From contig JACJXU010000002.1 of assembly GCA_020636475.1 (NCBI GenBank), positions 273,501-337,500 of the forward strand: 64,000 nt of DNA. Direction: 5' to 3'. This DNA comes from Chitinophagales bacterium. GTDB taxonomy: Bacteria; Bacteroidota; Bacteroidia; Chitinophagales; UBA2359. The position numbers were made by a program, and so were the translations under genes. Positions 18,126 to 27,829 of the stretch are shown here, piece after piece (within the stretch, counting starts at the first letter, position 1; every line of letters begins with the position of its first letter). The notes below the pieces were generated by a model. That model saw only the letters and a program-made list of their open reading frames with translations, did no database searches and was not told the origin of the DNA.

Positions 18126-19187
18126 TTATAATTTAACAATCCAGTCGAATTTATCAGGCTCTAAGCCTTTTTTAATATTGATAAAACGCTGTTTTATGCG
18201 CTGAGAAATACGGCGCGTAGAGGCTTCGGGCAGTTGCATTAAATGACCCTCGTAGCCCAAACTGGCGATAAAAGTAATGGTAGCAGCAGTTCCTGCTCCA
18301 AAGCAGTCTTGCAGTAACCCGTTATCGTGTGCATCAATAATTTCGTGTACCGAAACGGGTCTTTCTTCTACTTTAATACCTTCGTCTCGCAAGAGTTTGA
18401 TGATACTGTCGCGGGTAATACCTTTCAGAATATTGCCGTCTAATTCGGGCGTAATTGCCGTACCATCAATAATAAAAAACACGTTCATCGTACCAATTTC
18501 TTGGATAAAACGATGTTCTTTGGCATCCGTCCACAGTATTTGGTCGTAGCCTTTTTCTTTAGCCAATTTTGCAGGATACAAGGAAGCTGCATAATTGCCC
18601 GCAGCTTTTGCTTCGCCCACTCCCCCTTGGCAGGCACGAGAGTAATGCGTTTCCATATAAACATTTACGTCGCCGCTATAATAAGGACCCACAGGACAAG
18701 TAAAAATAATAAACTCATACGTTTCGCTGGGACGTACGCCCACCGCCGGGTCGGTAGAAAACATAAACGGACGAATATACAGGGAATAACCTTCTTGGGT
18801 AGGAATCCAATCTTTGTCTAAGGCAAGAAGTTCTTTCAATCCTTCCATAAACAATTCTTCGGGCAATTCGGGCATACACAAGCGTTTTGCCGAGCGATTT
18901 AAGCGGCGAATATTGTCTTGCGGTCTGAAAAGTAATACATTTCCGTCAGGATCTTTTTCCGCTTTCATACCCTCAAATATCGCCTGACCATAGTGTAAAC
19001 TGGCAGTTGCCGGACTCAAAGACAAATTGCCGAAAGGACGTATTTCGGCTGGCTGCCATGCGCCATTGGCATAATTTACAGTAAACATATGGTCGGAAAA
19101 AATTTTTCCAAATGGAAGATTTGAAAAATCAACGCTTGATAAGCGTGAGTTTTGGATAAGGGTACGTTTTAGCGTGAAATCAATCAT
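18126..19187 (-). CDS. ilvE: Branched-chain amino acid aminotransferase
   Basis: The 353-residue product is of the long (BCAT, eukaryote-like) fold type IV class. Visible motifs are the start of the PLP pocket FEGMKAEKDPDGNVLLFRP near residue 71, the Schiff-base Lys in GVGEAKAAGNYAASLYPAK near residue 195, and GTMNVFFIIDG near residue 233. It transfers amino groups between glutamate and leucine, isoleucine or valine. A Bacteroidota-type promoter lies about 80 bp upstream (19267-19297) and a terminator-like hairpin about 80 bp downstream, so it looks monocistronic. Confidence 0.95.
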   Translation of the reverse strand: MIDFTLKRTLIQNSRLSSVDFSNLPFGKIFSDHMFTVNYANGAWQPAEIRPFGNLSLSPATASLHYGQAIFEGMKAEKDPDGNVLLFRPQDNIRRLNRSAKRLCMPELPEELFMEGLKELLALDKDWIPTQEGYSLYIRPFMFSTDPAVGVRPSETYEFIIFTCPVGPYYSGDVNVYMETHYSRACQGGVGEAKAAGNYAASLYPAKLAKEKGYDQILWTDAKEHRFIQEIGTMNVFFIIDGTAITPELDGNILKGITRDSIIKLLRDEGIKVEERPVSVHEIIDAHDNGLLQDCFGAGTAATITFIASLGYEGHLMQLPEASTRRISQRIKQRFINIKKGLEPDKFDWIVKL

Positions 19188-19266
19188 ATTGTAGTATAAT
19201 TTAGAAGGTGAGTAAAGAAAATTTTTTAATGTACATAACTAATACTTTTATTCTTTTTCTTCCCTG

Positions 19267-19297
19267 CAAAGTTAGTGATTTTTTATATTCAATACAA
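19267..19297 (-). promoter_or_regulatory. Promoter of ilvE
   Basis: On the minus strand TTG (19295-19297), 20 nt, then TAACTTTG (19267-19274) match the Bacteroidota promoter. The -7 octamer is the same as that of hmgA. The leader would be about 70 nt. Confidence 0.5.
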
Positions 19298-19468
19298 ATG
19301 TTTTGTAAGACTTAAAGAGTAATATTTTTTACTATTTGGGAATAAAATACTGTCAAATTGTCATTTTTTTTGCTTTGGAACAGCTTTTGACTTACTTATT
19401 ATACCGCAAGTATTAACACTTGTACAGTTTTTTAATGACAAAATTTCTTAATTTTAAATAACAGACTT

Positions 19469-21283
19469 ATGAACAAAGGAACTATCAATGTCCAATCGGA
19501 TAATATTTTTCCCATTATTAAAAAGTTTTTGTACTCCGAACACGATATTTTTCTCCGAGAATTGGTATCTAATGCGGTGGACGCTACGCAAAAATTGAAA
19601 ACTTTGGTACAAAAAGGAGAACTAACGGAAGAGATAAAATTTGAAGATTTGGCAGTAGAAGTAGTGATTGATAAAGAAAACAAACAACTGCGCATTAGCG
19701 ACCAAGGCGTGGGTATGACGGCAGAAGAAGTAGAACGCTATATCAACCAGATTGCTTTTTCCGGTGCGCGCGAATTTTTGGAAAAATACAAAGACGATGC
19801 CGCTACCATTATCGGGCACTTTGGTTTGGGTTTTTACTCCGCTTTTATGGTCGCCGATTTGGTGGAAATTCAAACTAAATCTTGGCAAGAAGACGCGCTG
19901 CCCGTACACTGGAAATGTGCCGGAAATCCCGAATACGAAATGCAAACCGGAACACGCAGCACGCGCGGAACAGATATTATTTTGCACCTCAACGAAGACT
20001 CGCAAGAATTTCTCGACCCCGTTCACATCAAAAACTTATTGCAAAAATACTGTAAGTTTTTGCCCGTAACCATTCGTTTTGAAGATAAAACCATCAACAA
20101 CACACAGCCGGCTTGGACCAAAAAGCCCAGCGAGCTTACAGACGAAGATTATAAAAACTTTTATAAAGAACTGTATCCCAATAGTTTAGATGAACCTTTG
20201 TTCTGGATTCACCTCAATGTGGACTTTCCTTTCAAACTTACCGGAATTTTGTATTTCCCTAAGTTTCGGAATAATTTTGAGGTGAAAAAAGATAAAATTG
20301 GTTTGTATTGCAACCAAGTTTTTGTAACCGACAATGTAGAAAACATTGTTCCCGACTACCTTACTTTGTTACACGGCGTGATAGATTCGCCGGACATTCC
20401 GCTCAATGTGTCACGCTCTTATTTGCAAGGCGACCGCCGCGTAAAGCAAATTAGTGAGCATATCAGCAAAAAAGTAGCCGCGAAATTGGAAGAAATTTTC
20501 AAAAACAAACGCGAAGAGTTTGAACAAAAATGGGATTACTTAGCCGTTTTTGTAAAATATGGCATGCTCAGTGATGAAAAATTTGCCGAAAAGGCTAAAA
20601 AATTTGCCTTACTTGAAAACATTGCCGACAAATATTTTACCATAGAAGAATACACTGAACACATAAAAGCTGCGCAAACCGACAAAAATGGCAAAGTTGT
20701 GGCACTTTACACCAGCAATCGTTCTGAGCAAGATGCCTACATTCAGGCGGCTACCGAAAAAGACTATGATGTGCTGTTGATGGAAAATGTGATAGACACA
20801 CACTTTGTGGCGTACTTAGACCAAAGCGATGACAATTTGGTACTGAAACGCGTAGATGCCGACATTGTGGAGCAACTGATAGAAAAAGACGAAACGCCCG
20901 AGACAATTCTCAATGAAGCGCAGCAAAATATAGTAAAAGATGTTTTTGGCAAATTGCTAGGTGAAAACACAATGGCGCAAGTAGAAATAAAAGCCATGTT
21001 GCCCACCGCTTCGCCCATTATCATTGTAAAACCCGAGTTTATGCGCCGTATGCGAGATATGTCTATGTACAACGGCACCGACCCGCAGTTTATGATGCCC
21101 GAAACTTACCAAGTGGTGGTGAATGGCAATCATCCGCTTATTAATAAAATGTTGCTACAAGACGACACCAAACAACGCGACATAGCACAGCAACTCTACG
21201 ATTTGGCATTGCTACAACAAAATATGCTGAAAGGAACTGCTTTAACCAATTTTATAAAAAGAAGTGTTGGTTTGGTAGGGTAA
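19469..21283 (+). CDS. htpG: Molecular chaperone HtpG (Hsp90)
   Basis: The 604-residue product has the GHKL ATP-binding domain with FLRELVSNAVDATQKL near residue 30, DQGVGMTAEE near residue 78 and GHFGLGFYSAFMV near residue 115, then the middle domain with the catalytic Arg region (NVSRSYLQGDRRVKQI, near 310), and a C-terminal dimerisation domain. It is the ATP-dependent cytosolic chaperone used in stress. The gene has its own 280-bp upstream region shared with ilvE in divergent orientation. Confidence 0.97.
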   Translation: MNKGTINVQSDNIFPIIKKFLYSEHDIFLRELVSNAVDATQKLKTLVQKGELTEEIKFEDLAVEVVIDKENKQLRISDQGVGMTAEEVERYINQIAFSGAREFLEKYKDDAATIIGHFGLGFYSAFMVADLVEIQTKSWQEDALPVHWKCAGNPEYEMQTGTRSTRGTDIILHLNEDSQEFLDPVHIKNLLQKYCKFLPVTIRFEDKTINNTQPAWTKKPSELTDEDYKNFYKELYPNSLDEPLFWIHLNVDFPFKLTGILYFPKFRNNFEVKKDKIGLYCNQVFVTDNVENIVPDYLTLLHGVIDSPDIPLNVSRSYLQGDRRVKQISEHISKKVAAKLEEIFKNKREEFEQKWDYLAVFVKYGMLSDEKFAEKAKKFALLENIADKYFTIEEYTEHIKAAQTDKNGKVVALYTSNRSEQDAYIQAATEKDYDVLLMENVIDTHFVAYLDQSDDNLVLKRVDADIVEQLIEKDETPETILNEAQQNIVKDVFGKLLGENTMAQVEIKAMLPTASPIIIVKPEFMRRMRDMSMYNGTDPQFMMPETYQVVVNGNHPLINKMLLQDDTKQRDIAQQLYDLALLQQNMLKGTALTNFIKRSVGLVG

Positions 21284-21383
21284 AATGCCTTTAAGTGTCC
21301 AATCTACTGCAAACTTTGTTTTGTTGAAACAAATGTTACTTTTTACACTTTTAGGTGCCAAATTGTTTTATCTTTAATAGATT

Positions 21384-21424
21384 GGTGGCGGTCGAGTAGG
21401 GCAGAAGCCCTTTTGGCTGCCACC
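21384..21424. other. GC-rich two-step stem-loop between convergent genes
   Basis: GGTGGC (21384-21389) pairs with GCCACC (21419-21424), and inside it GGGC (21399-21402) pairs with GCCC (21407-21410) around an AGAA tetraloop. There is no T-run on either strand. It sits between the ends of htpG and the lipoprotein gene and stands out as GC-rich in AT-rich DNA. It could be a Rho-type end or a small structured RNA. Confidence 0.4.
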
Positions 21425-21442
21425 ATATCCATTAGTTAAAAA

Positions 21443-21931
21443 TTATCTTTTCTCCATTTCCCAACGGTGTATAAATTTGTCAATAATTCCATCGGGAGGA
21501 AAAATTTCCACCTGCCAAGTTTGTTGGGTAGGTGTGTTGCTCATTACTTCGTAATAATGATACGTGTAGTCTCTGCTATAAAAAATGTTGCCATTGGTAT
21601 CTAAAGTAGTATCTACATGTTCACTACTTATCAGAACTGTGTTAGGCTCGAAAAGCAATAGCCAAGCAAACTGTAGGCTATCGTTTATTGCAAAAGGTTC
21701 GCCAACACCTGTTCCATCTTCATAAAAAGTAATATCGAAAGCAGTGGTTGTTTCGTCAGCGATGGTATCTGCGCGAATTTCGGAGGAAAATTGTGTTACG
21801 TCCCAAGTGCCTACGATGTTATCATATAATTGTTCGTAATCTGTTGCGTCTTGTGGTGAGTCTTTGCAACAACCTATGGCTGAAAATAGAAGTATAAGAG
21901 CTATAAGAATGTGTTTGAAATGTATGTTCAT
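21443..21931 (-). CDS. Lipocalin-like lipoprotein, tandem paralogue 4
   Basis: The 162-residue product begins with a lipoprotein signal (LILLFSAIGC, then CK). The mature part shows YDNIVGTWDVTQFSSEI, then FDITFYEDGTGVGEPF and a tryptophan-rich end (WEMEKR), the pattern 'N-x-I-V-G-T-W' plus 'F-x-E-D-G-T-G' seen in small lipocalin-like beta-barrels of Bacteroidota. It is last of four similar genes in a row (21443-23382), 6 bp after the previous one. Ligand unknown. Divergence between the four is high, so they are old duplicates or under diversifying pressure. Confidence 0.7.
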   Translation of the reverse strand: MNIHFKHILIALILLFSAIGCCKDSPQDATDYEQLYDNIVGTWDVTQFSSEIRADTIADETTTAFDITFYEDGTGVGEPFAINDSLQFAWLLLFEPNTVLISSEHVDTTLDTNGNIFYSRDYTYHYYEVMSNTPTQQTWQVEIFPPDGIIDKFIHRWEMEKR

Positions 21932-21937
21932 TTGTTT

Positions 21938-22399
21938 TTATTTAGGGCGCATAGCTAAAATGTGGTTGTAATAATCGCCTTCGGGTGTGTTTTCTACATG
22001 CACTTGATATTGCCACACCTGATGCTCATGTTCATTAATCAATACTTCAAAAAAATTTCTTGAACCCCAATAAGTTGTATAAAAAGGAATAGTGCCGTTC
22101 GGTTTGTGGATAATTACTTGCTCCGGCGCATACTGATAGTCCCAAGAAAATATTACTTCTCCTTGAGATGAACTGCTCTGCTCATAACCTGTACCATCGT
22201 CATAGAAAGCCATTTCGGTAGTGTACATAAATTCATCGGTAAGCACATTTTCTTTAAAAATTTGCATTGTACGGTCTATATGCCAAGTACCAATGATATT
22301 GTTTCGTTTTTCTTCATAAACAGAGGCAATATCTTCATTTTTGCAACAACTACTTAGTAAGCCAGTCAATGCAATGAGTAAAATCGAAATTTTTTTCAT
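21938..22399 (-). CDS. Lipocalin-like lipoprotein, tandem paralogue 3
   Basis: The 153-residue product has the signal LLIALTGLLSSCCK with a CCK start of the mature protein, shared by all four paralogues. NNIIGTWHIDRTMQIF and MAFYDDGTGYEQSS correspond to the conserved barrel-opening and hairpin motifs. The final residues NHILAMRPK deviate from the W-x-M-x-R ending of the others. It is packed 16 bp after the preceding paralogue. Function not known; probably anchored in the inner leaflet of the outer membrane. Confidence 0.7.
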   Translation of the reverse strand: MKKISILLIALTGLLSSCCKNEDIASVYEEKRNNIIGTWHIDRTMQIFKENVLTDEFMYTTEMAFYDDGTGYEQSSSSQGEVIFSWDYQYAPEQVIIHKPNGTIPFYTTYWGSRNFFEVLINEHEHQVWQYQVHVENTPEGDYYNHILAMRPK

Positions 22400-22415
22400 A
22401 GTAACTATTTATGTT

Positions 22416-22892
22416 CTATTCAATTCTATCCATTTCCCAAGTGTAATTTACCTCTATGGTATTGGGGTAATCGACAAATGTATTATATTCCGAATAAGAC
22501 CATTTTTGTTTATTGGGTTGGTTTAGTAAAACATCTATGAACTTTCCTGACTGGCTGGCAACACTAAAACTGGTATCGACTGAATTATTAATTTGCAAAA
22601 CTACTACTTCGGGATTTAGTTGGTATAGCCATTGTGTGTTTACCTCTACTATACGCCACAAATATGCTGTACCAGTACCGTCCTCACGAAAAGTGATTTC
22701 GGTATTGCTTGTTTCTGTTTTCGTGCCATCGGCATAGAGATAAATGGCTGTTTCATTTAATTCCCATTTACCAACAATCTGATTTCGCTTTTTTTCAAAC
22801 AATAAAGCATCTTCTAATTCCTCCTCTTTGCAGCAGCTATTTAGGCTGGCAGCAAGAACCGTAATGAGTATAAAAAGAGGTAATTTGTGCAT
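22416..22892 (-). CDS. Lipocalin-like lipoprotein, tandem paralogue 2
   Basis: The 158-residue product has lipoprotein signal ITVLAASLNSCCKEE. RNQIVGKWELNETAIYLY and TEITFREDGTGTAYLWRIVE are the family motifs, and it ends in YTWEMDRIE, matching the ends of paralogues 1 and 4. The gene is 22 bp downstream of paralogue 1. No partner enzyme motif was found. Confidence 0.7.
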   Translation of the reverse strand: MHKLPLFILITVLAASLNSCCKEEELEDALLFEKKRNQIVGKWELNETAIYLYADGTKTETSNTEITFREDGTGTAYLWRIVEVNTQWLYQLNPEVVVLQINNSVDTSFSVASQSGKFIDVLLNQPNKQKWSYSEYNTFVDYPNTIEVNYTWEMDRIE

Positions 22893-22914
22893 AGTGTGTC
22901 ATTTTGATAAAGGA

Positions 22915-23382
22915 TTAATTTTTTCTGTCCATTTTCCAAGTAACCTTAGCATCTAAGGCTTCGGGATAGTTTGCTTGATTTGTTAATGCCCTTGTCCATA
23001 TTTGCCTATCTTGTTCATTTTTGAGTATGGTGTAAATATAGGCAGGAAAAACTGGAAATAGACCGGAAGAAGTGTTGTTTAATATATTTTTTAGGGCTAT
23101 GGATTCCGGATTCAGTTGAAAAACCCAGTCAAAATTTTGTGTAATGGTATAGTACTTAGTAGTACCCGAACCGTCGGCATTAAAGCTTATTTCGTAAAAA
23201 TTGCTTATTTCAATAATGCTGTCTGCTAAAATGTACTCCGACACCTCTACTACATCCCAAGTACCTACAATAGTATTGCGCCTTTCTTCGTAAGTAGGGT
23301 CGATAATGTCGCCTTTGCAACAGGCACCTAAGGTGAAAATAAATGCTGTTAGAAAATAAAATTTCGTTATTCTATGCTTCAT
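22915..23382 (-). CDS. Lipocalin-like lipoprotein, tandem paralogue 1
   Basis: The 155-residue product has lipoprotein signal FIFTLGACCKGD. RNTIVGTWDVVEVSEYIL and YEISFNADGSGTTKYYTI match the other three, and it ends VTWKMDRKN. It begins 7 bp after the stop of the SprB-repeat T9SS protein, which suggests translational coupling or at least one transcript, and so a role at the cell surface beside that protein. Confidence 0.7.
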   Translation of the reverse strand: MKHRITKFYFLTAFIFTLGACCKGDIIDPTYEERRNTIVGTWDVVEVSEYILADSIIEISNFYEISFNADGSGTTKYYTITQNFDWVFQLNPESIALKNILNNTSSGLFPVFPAYIYTILKNEQDRQIWTRALTNQANYPEALDAKVTWKMDRKN

Positions 23383-23389
23383 CGTGTGC

Positions 23390-25558
23390 TTAATTTTTAA
23401 CTATTTTTTGGGTATTTATCAATAGGTTATTTTGGTAAATATTAACTAAATATAAACCTGCTGCCAAGTTAATGGTATTTAGGGTAATTGTATTTTTACC
23501 TATTTCTATGGTTTGCGTTTGTTGTTGCAGTACTTTTTCTCCCGTGCTATTAAGTATTTCTATGATAGTACTCGTATTAGTTTCGGAGACAAATATTATT
23601 TCTATGTTACTGTGGAATGGGTTGGGAGAGATGGTAATTTTATTTTGTGTTTCTTCTAAATTATAAGGCTGGGTATTAAAATGTGCGAACAGGTCTTTTT
23701 TATACTGTAGCGTTGGTAAGTTTAGATTGTTAGATGACTTTTCATTTTTTTCGGATTGTATTCCACAATAAATACACTCACTTGATATTAGTAAACTAGG
23801 CAAACACCATACATTTTCTACACAGGTGGTTGAACACGATAAATCTAAGTCGTAAGTTACTGTAGAGCAGTATGCTTGAGAACCTGCATAATAATAATTA
23901 TTTCCTCCAATATTGCAGGCTTGATCATAACAAACATATCCACCATTACAACCACTATAGGGCTGATAAAAGGTGCCGGAAACTATTTGTCCTGAACCTA
24001 GATAAACCTCGTTCCCATCTTGGCAAACTCCATAGGCATTGCAATACTCATCGGCATAAACGTCGTACCAGCCTAAATCGAAGGTTAGCGAACCGCCTGA
24101 TAAGGGGCAATACAATGTTAGTATGTTACATTTCAAGGAAGAAGTATAGTTTGCATAATCTGTATATTCCTCTCCATTACATTTAATAATTCGCTGGCAG
24201 GGGGTGGTTGATACAGTAATTTCGCTTGGATTAATGCCCACCTCAAAACAAGTGTAATCTGCTCTACAACCATATTTATCTTTTATACTTACACAATAAG
24301 TGCCGGGGCTCAGATTGTCAATAAATAAGCCCGTTAAGTCACCAGTCCAAATAGCCTCGTAAGGCGGCGTACCGCCGGATACTTCTAAACTAATATTGCC
24401 CACGGACAAATACTGGCAGGTATTTTCTACGGTGGCAGTTATTTTTATTTCGTCACACTTCACTATTTGGGTACAAGCTGTTGCTTCGGAGCAGCCATCG
24501 AATACTTTTACGCAATATGTGCCAATTGCCAGATTATAGATAGACCCTTGCGTAGAGGTAAAGCCATTGGGACCTGTCCATTCGTAATACAAAGTACCTG
24601 CTCCCCCTTCTATGTCCAAGGTTATACTTTGTCCGGAGGAATGTGGTATTGCCGTAACACTAAGCGGTTCTATATTTTCTTGCTCCGACTCAGCCGATGC
24701 ACAACATTTTATAGGGAACGATTTTGTTACTTTACATTCGCCCCAAACCACTTGCACCGTATAAGTTTTATTTGGGCATAAGTCGGTTATTTTTTCCTTG
24801 TGAATTTCATCGGTATTAGGAATATTCTGCCATGTAATTTCCGCTCCGTAAGGCACCTCTATGGTAATGCTTCCGGTACAGTTTCCTTTGCAAATGGGTA
24901 CATTCTCTATTTCTTTCACCTTTATTTGTAGGTCTTTATCTTCATTTTTCACCACAAAACAGCTTTTATAACTACACTCAGCCTTGTCGGTAATGGTAAC
25001 GCAATACGTGCCGGGCGTAAGGTTAAGTCTTTCGGGTCCTTGTGGTGCATATGGTTTAAGGTCGTCCCATTTGTAGCTAACATAAGGGTCAATTTGGTTG
25101 TTGCAAACTAAGTCGGCTTCTATGTAACCACCTTGCCCGCACTTGGCAGGCTTCACTTCGCCTACCACTTTGCAATCTTTGCTACAAATGCAGTTTATAC
25201 TATACGATTCCGTAGCTACTCCACAAAGGTCGTCCGTTACGGTTACGGTATAGATGCCGTCCATTGCGTTGGCTACATCTTCGCCATCGTTGTTGCCTTG
25301 TATCTGATAGGCTTGCTGAACAGGAACGGTAATGTTATATACGGGTGGGGCATTGAAAGTGCGTGTCCATTCTACATCGTAGGGCGGGTAGCCACCGTTT
25401 ATATGGAGGTCTATTTTGCCATCTATACAATGCCCTTGCTTAGTAGGCAATGTAATATTGACGGTAAGTGCGTCTGTTTGTGCATACAGCCAAGCACTTG
25501 CCATAAGCCAGCAGGCTAAGATAATGGAAATTCTATATGGGTGGGGTTTATTTTTCAT
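23390..25558 (-). CDS. Secreted cysteine-rich protein with SprB-like repeats and T9SS type A sorting domain
   Basis: The 722-residue product starts with a signal peptide (CWLMASAWLYAQ). Five SprB-like modules of about 75-90 residues follow (residues about 30-445), recognisable by GGYPPYDVEW, GGTPPYEAIW and repeated GTYCV-x-I/V-x-D-x-x-x-C segments; many Cys pairs suggest disulfides. Residues about 450-600 are Cys/Tyr-rich and unique. The last 80 residues (KITISPNPFHSNIEIIF to INTQKIVKN) are a typical type A C-terminal signal for type IX secretion. SprB repeats are known from a gliding adhesin. It is likely an extracellular adhesin or matrix protein. It heads the four lipoprotein genes. Confidence 0.85.
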   Translation of the reverse strand: MKNKPHPYRISIILACWLMASAWLYAQTDALTVNITLPTKQGHCIDGKIDLHINGGYPPYDVEWTRTFNAPPVYNITVPVQQAYQIQGNNDGEDVANAMDGIYTVTVTDDLCGVATESYSINCICSKDCKVVGEVKPAKCGQGGYIEADLVCNNQIDPYVSYKWDDLKPYAPQGPERLNLTPGTYCVTITDKAECSYKSCFVVKNEDKDLQIKVKEIENVPICKGNCTGSITIEVPYGAEITWQNIPNTDEIHKEKITDLCPNKTYTVQVVWGECKVTKSFPIKCCASAESEQENIEPLSVTAIPHSSGQSITLDIEGGAGTLYYEWTGPNGFTSTQGSIYNLAIGTYCVKVFDGCSEATACTQIVKCDEIKITATVENTCQYLSVGNISLEVSGGTPPYEAIWTGDLTGLFIDNLSPGTYCVSIKDKYGCRADYTCFEVGINPSEITVSTTPCQRIIKCNGEEYTDYANYTSSLKCNILTLYCPLSGGSLTFDLGWYDVYADEYCNAYGVCQDGNEVYLGSGQIVSGTFYQPYSGCNGGYVCYDQACNIGGNNYYYAGSQAYCSTVTYDLDLSCSTTCVENVWCLPSLLISSECIYCGIQSEKNEKSSNNLNLPTLQYKKDLFAHFNTQPYNLEETQNKITISPNPFHSNIEIIFVSETNTSTIIEILNSTGEKVLQQQTQTIEIGKNTITLNTINLAAGLYLVNIYQNNLLINTQKIVKN

Positions 25559-25597
25559 TGGGGTATGAGTTTTTAGAGATAATAAACAACAAAGAAT

Positions 25598-26237
25598 TTA
25601 TCGGTAAAGAAAAGGTTGCACTTCAGGAAATACTTTCTTCAATTCTGGAAAAATCTCTTTTAACAAAATATAGTTTGCGTTCTCACAATCAACTTCTTTA
25701 TGTGTGTATTTTGTGTCTAAAACTTGACTATTTTCGTACACTATTTTGCTGATAAGAGTAGTTTTGAGCTTATTGTTCAGTAAAAGAAAACTACAGTCGT
25801 TCAAGTAATTGGAATGGGCAAAATACTGTACCACCGTATTTTGGAGGTTTTTATTTTCGTAAATTACTTTGTAAATAGGTAAAAAATCCATACTCTCCCA
25901 AGGTCTTTTATCACTTTCTGTCTGGAGCTTTTGATAAGGGATTTGGTCCAAAATTTCAGGAATACACAGGTTTTCTTCCATCAATTCTTTTACTAATTCC
26001 CCAGTAATACTATTTGAAATTAGACGGCTCTCAATATAGTTGCGCAAGGTATTTCCACAAGAATCTTGGGTAAAACTTTCTACAATATTAGCCACAAAAA
26101 ACATAATCACTTTCATTTAAGGTGTCTCTGTAATACCGAGAAAAGTTGTTTAATATACTGTCAATATAACTGTTATCTTGTTGGGCATTGCAATTAATTA
26201 ATAACAATATTGTAATTATATATAAAATATATTTCAT
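25598..26237 (-). pseudogene. Lipoprotein gene of unknown function split by a one-base frameshift
   Basis: From ATG 26237 a lipoprotein signal is encoded (MKYILYIITILLLINC, then NAQQ), followed by 30 more residues to a stop near 26088. In the next frame an open stretch continues from there to 25598 (ANIVESFTQDSCGNTLRNYI onward, ending PEVQPFLYR). Removing one T from the six-T run near 26096-26101 (minus-strand sense) joins the two into one protein of about 212 residues reading SDYVFVANIVESF. So this is one gene with a homopolymer indel, either a real phase-variable or dead allele or a sequence error. The body is not a recognised family. It lies 2 bp after the upstream secreted protein gene. 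Confidence 0.7.
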
Positions 26238-26239
26238 AA

Positions 26240-27829
26240 TTAATTAGAATTTAATGTATTGCTGGGTGTTGGCATGTCCCAGATGTTTATCGAAAATAGT
26301 GTGTTTGGAGTGAAGGCTATATTTCCATCATTTATTATTTCAATTGTAAAACTATTTGCATTTATTATCCAAGGACCTGTTTGAGAAATATTGCTTGTTT
26401 GAATATTGTTAATGATACCTGTTGTTGTTTTTTCCTTTAATTGCCATTGATCACTAGAAGGAAGAAATTCAAAATAATACGTAAATGAATTACTATTTGA
26501 AATGTTAGAAATGTTAATGGTACCGTTACCATTACCTATTAATCTTACAGGATTTGATATTATTAATCCACCGTTAGTTTGACCCAGTACAATATATGTG
26601 GCATCATAAGGGTCGTTAGAACTTAATGTATTAGTTCTTCTTACTGCATATTCCAAGTTCCAGTCAATCGGATCCGAGCATCTGCTCCCCACCACTCCAT
26701 TTCCGTCAATTGATTGTCCGAATGATACTCTTACAAATTCTTTTGCTTCAAAATTTCTAAAATATAATGATCTGGGATATAAAATAACTGAATTCCCTGG
26801 AGCATCAACAGAAAAAATTTCAGTTTCCATTGGTTTAGGAATGTTATCTTCATCAATTGATGGCAATCCATCATCATTACTTTCTTCATTTTGAGTAGGA
26901 TATGGTTTGTGATTATGTTTTACATTACTTGAATTCTCATTTAAATAATACTCATTTTCATTAGCTCTTCGAGTTATATCATAATTAATTCCCAAATTAT
27001 TTAACTCTTGTTCAATACCAAATGGTTTTATCTCAAATTCAAATAAAATTCTGCCTCCGAACATTCCATCTTGTTGGGGAGTGAAATTAGGTATGGGATA
27101 ATACGAGCCAAAACCGTATAATGTTCCATCACTTGATGTAAATGGGGTAATAAATGCAGTTGAATAAGTAAACAATGAAAGTAGTGTTGGTTCATCAATT
27201 CCTAAAGAGGCGGGTGTTGGTGTTGGTAATCTATCTTTATACACATTCTTTTTTTCCACCCAAATAGCCGTAGCCTTTACCTCATCTTGCGCTATCCCAT
27301 CAAGTGTCGCTTTAATAGAGATATCTCTTACCGAATTGCTTACGTCAGTAGCTTCAATCCATAGGGTTTTGGGCAAATCGCTTACCGGAATAATAGTACT
27401 GGCGGGCGTTCCCTTCGTGCTTTTTTCCCATAGTTTTATGTTTCCGGTAGTTGTTAATACTACAGGAGGACAATCTTTTACAACAGCCGATTTTGTACTT
27501 ATCACCAATTTCATCAAGTCCACCTCGTCTCTGCCTGCGGCTGTAGCTGTCACATCATTATCATCTTTGTCTGTAGTGCCATCACCATCCGTATCGTTTT
27601 TGTTGGCTACCGTTACAGCCCCCACAGAAGTTTCTTTGGCATTTGCTACTTCATTCCCGCCATAGGGTTTGTATAAGCCATTGAAGATAGCCAAGTCCAC
27701 TTTTGTAGCACAGACGCAATCTTCGTATAAAAACGTGGAATATTTATCTGCTTTCTCTACGCCCAAAGTATCTATTTTGTCTTGTGCTATCAGTTGCTGA
27801 CAAAAACAGATGCCCATTATAAAAGCCAT
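26240..27829 (-). CDS. Secreted protein with thrombospondin type 3-like Ca-binding motifs
   Basis: The 529-residue product starts MAFIMGICFCQQLIAQ, a truncated-looking signal peptide. A better one begins at ATG 27849 (MKNKFTLWL) and joins this frame if the four-A run at 27821-27824 had one more base. The mature protein has DTDGDGTTDKDDNDV near residue 75, an acidic Asp-rich loop typical of type 3 repeats, and a second acidic stretch SNDDGLPSIDEDN near residue 320. No C-terminal sorting domain is apparent. It is first in a leftward run of surface-protein genes down to 21443. Function unknown. Confidence 0.65.
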   Translation of the reverse strand: MAFIMGICFCQQLIAQDKIDTLGVEKADKYSTFLYEDCVCATKVDLAIFNGLYKPYGGNEVANAKETSVGAVTVANKNDTDGDGTTDKDDNDVTATAAGRDEVDLMKLVISTKSAVVKDCPPVVLTTTGNIKLWEKSTKGTPASTIIPVSDLPKTLWIEATDVSNSVRDISIKATLDGIAQDEVKATAIWVEKKNVYKDRLPTPTPASLGIDEPTLLSLFTYSTAFITPFTSSDGTLYGFGSYYPIPNFTPQQDGMFGGRILFEFEIKPFGIEQELNNLGINYDITRRANENEYYLNENSSNVKHNHKPYPTQNEESNDDGLPSIDEDNIPKPMETEIFSVDAPGNSVILYPRSLYFRNFEAKEFVRVSFGQSIDGNGVVGSRCSDPIDWNLEYAVRRTNTLSSNDPYDATYIVLGQTNGGLIISNPVRLIGNGNGTINISNISNSNSFTYYFEFLPSSDQWQLKEKTTTGIINNIQTSNISQTGPWIINANSFTIEIINDGNIAFTPNTLFSINIWDMPTPSNTLNSN

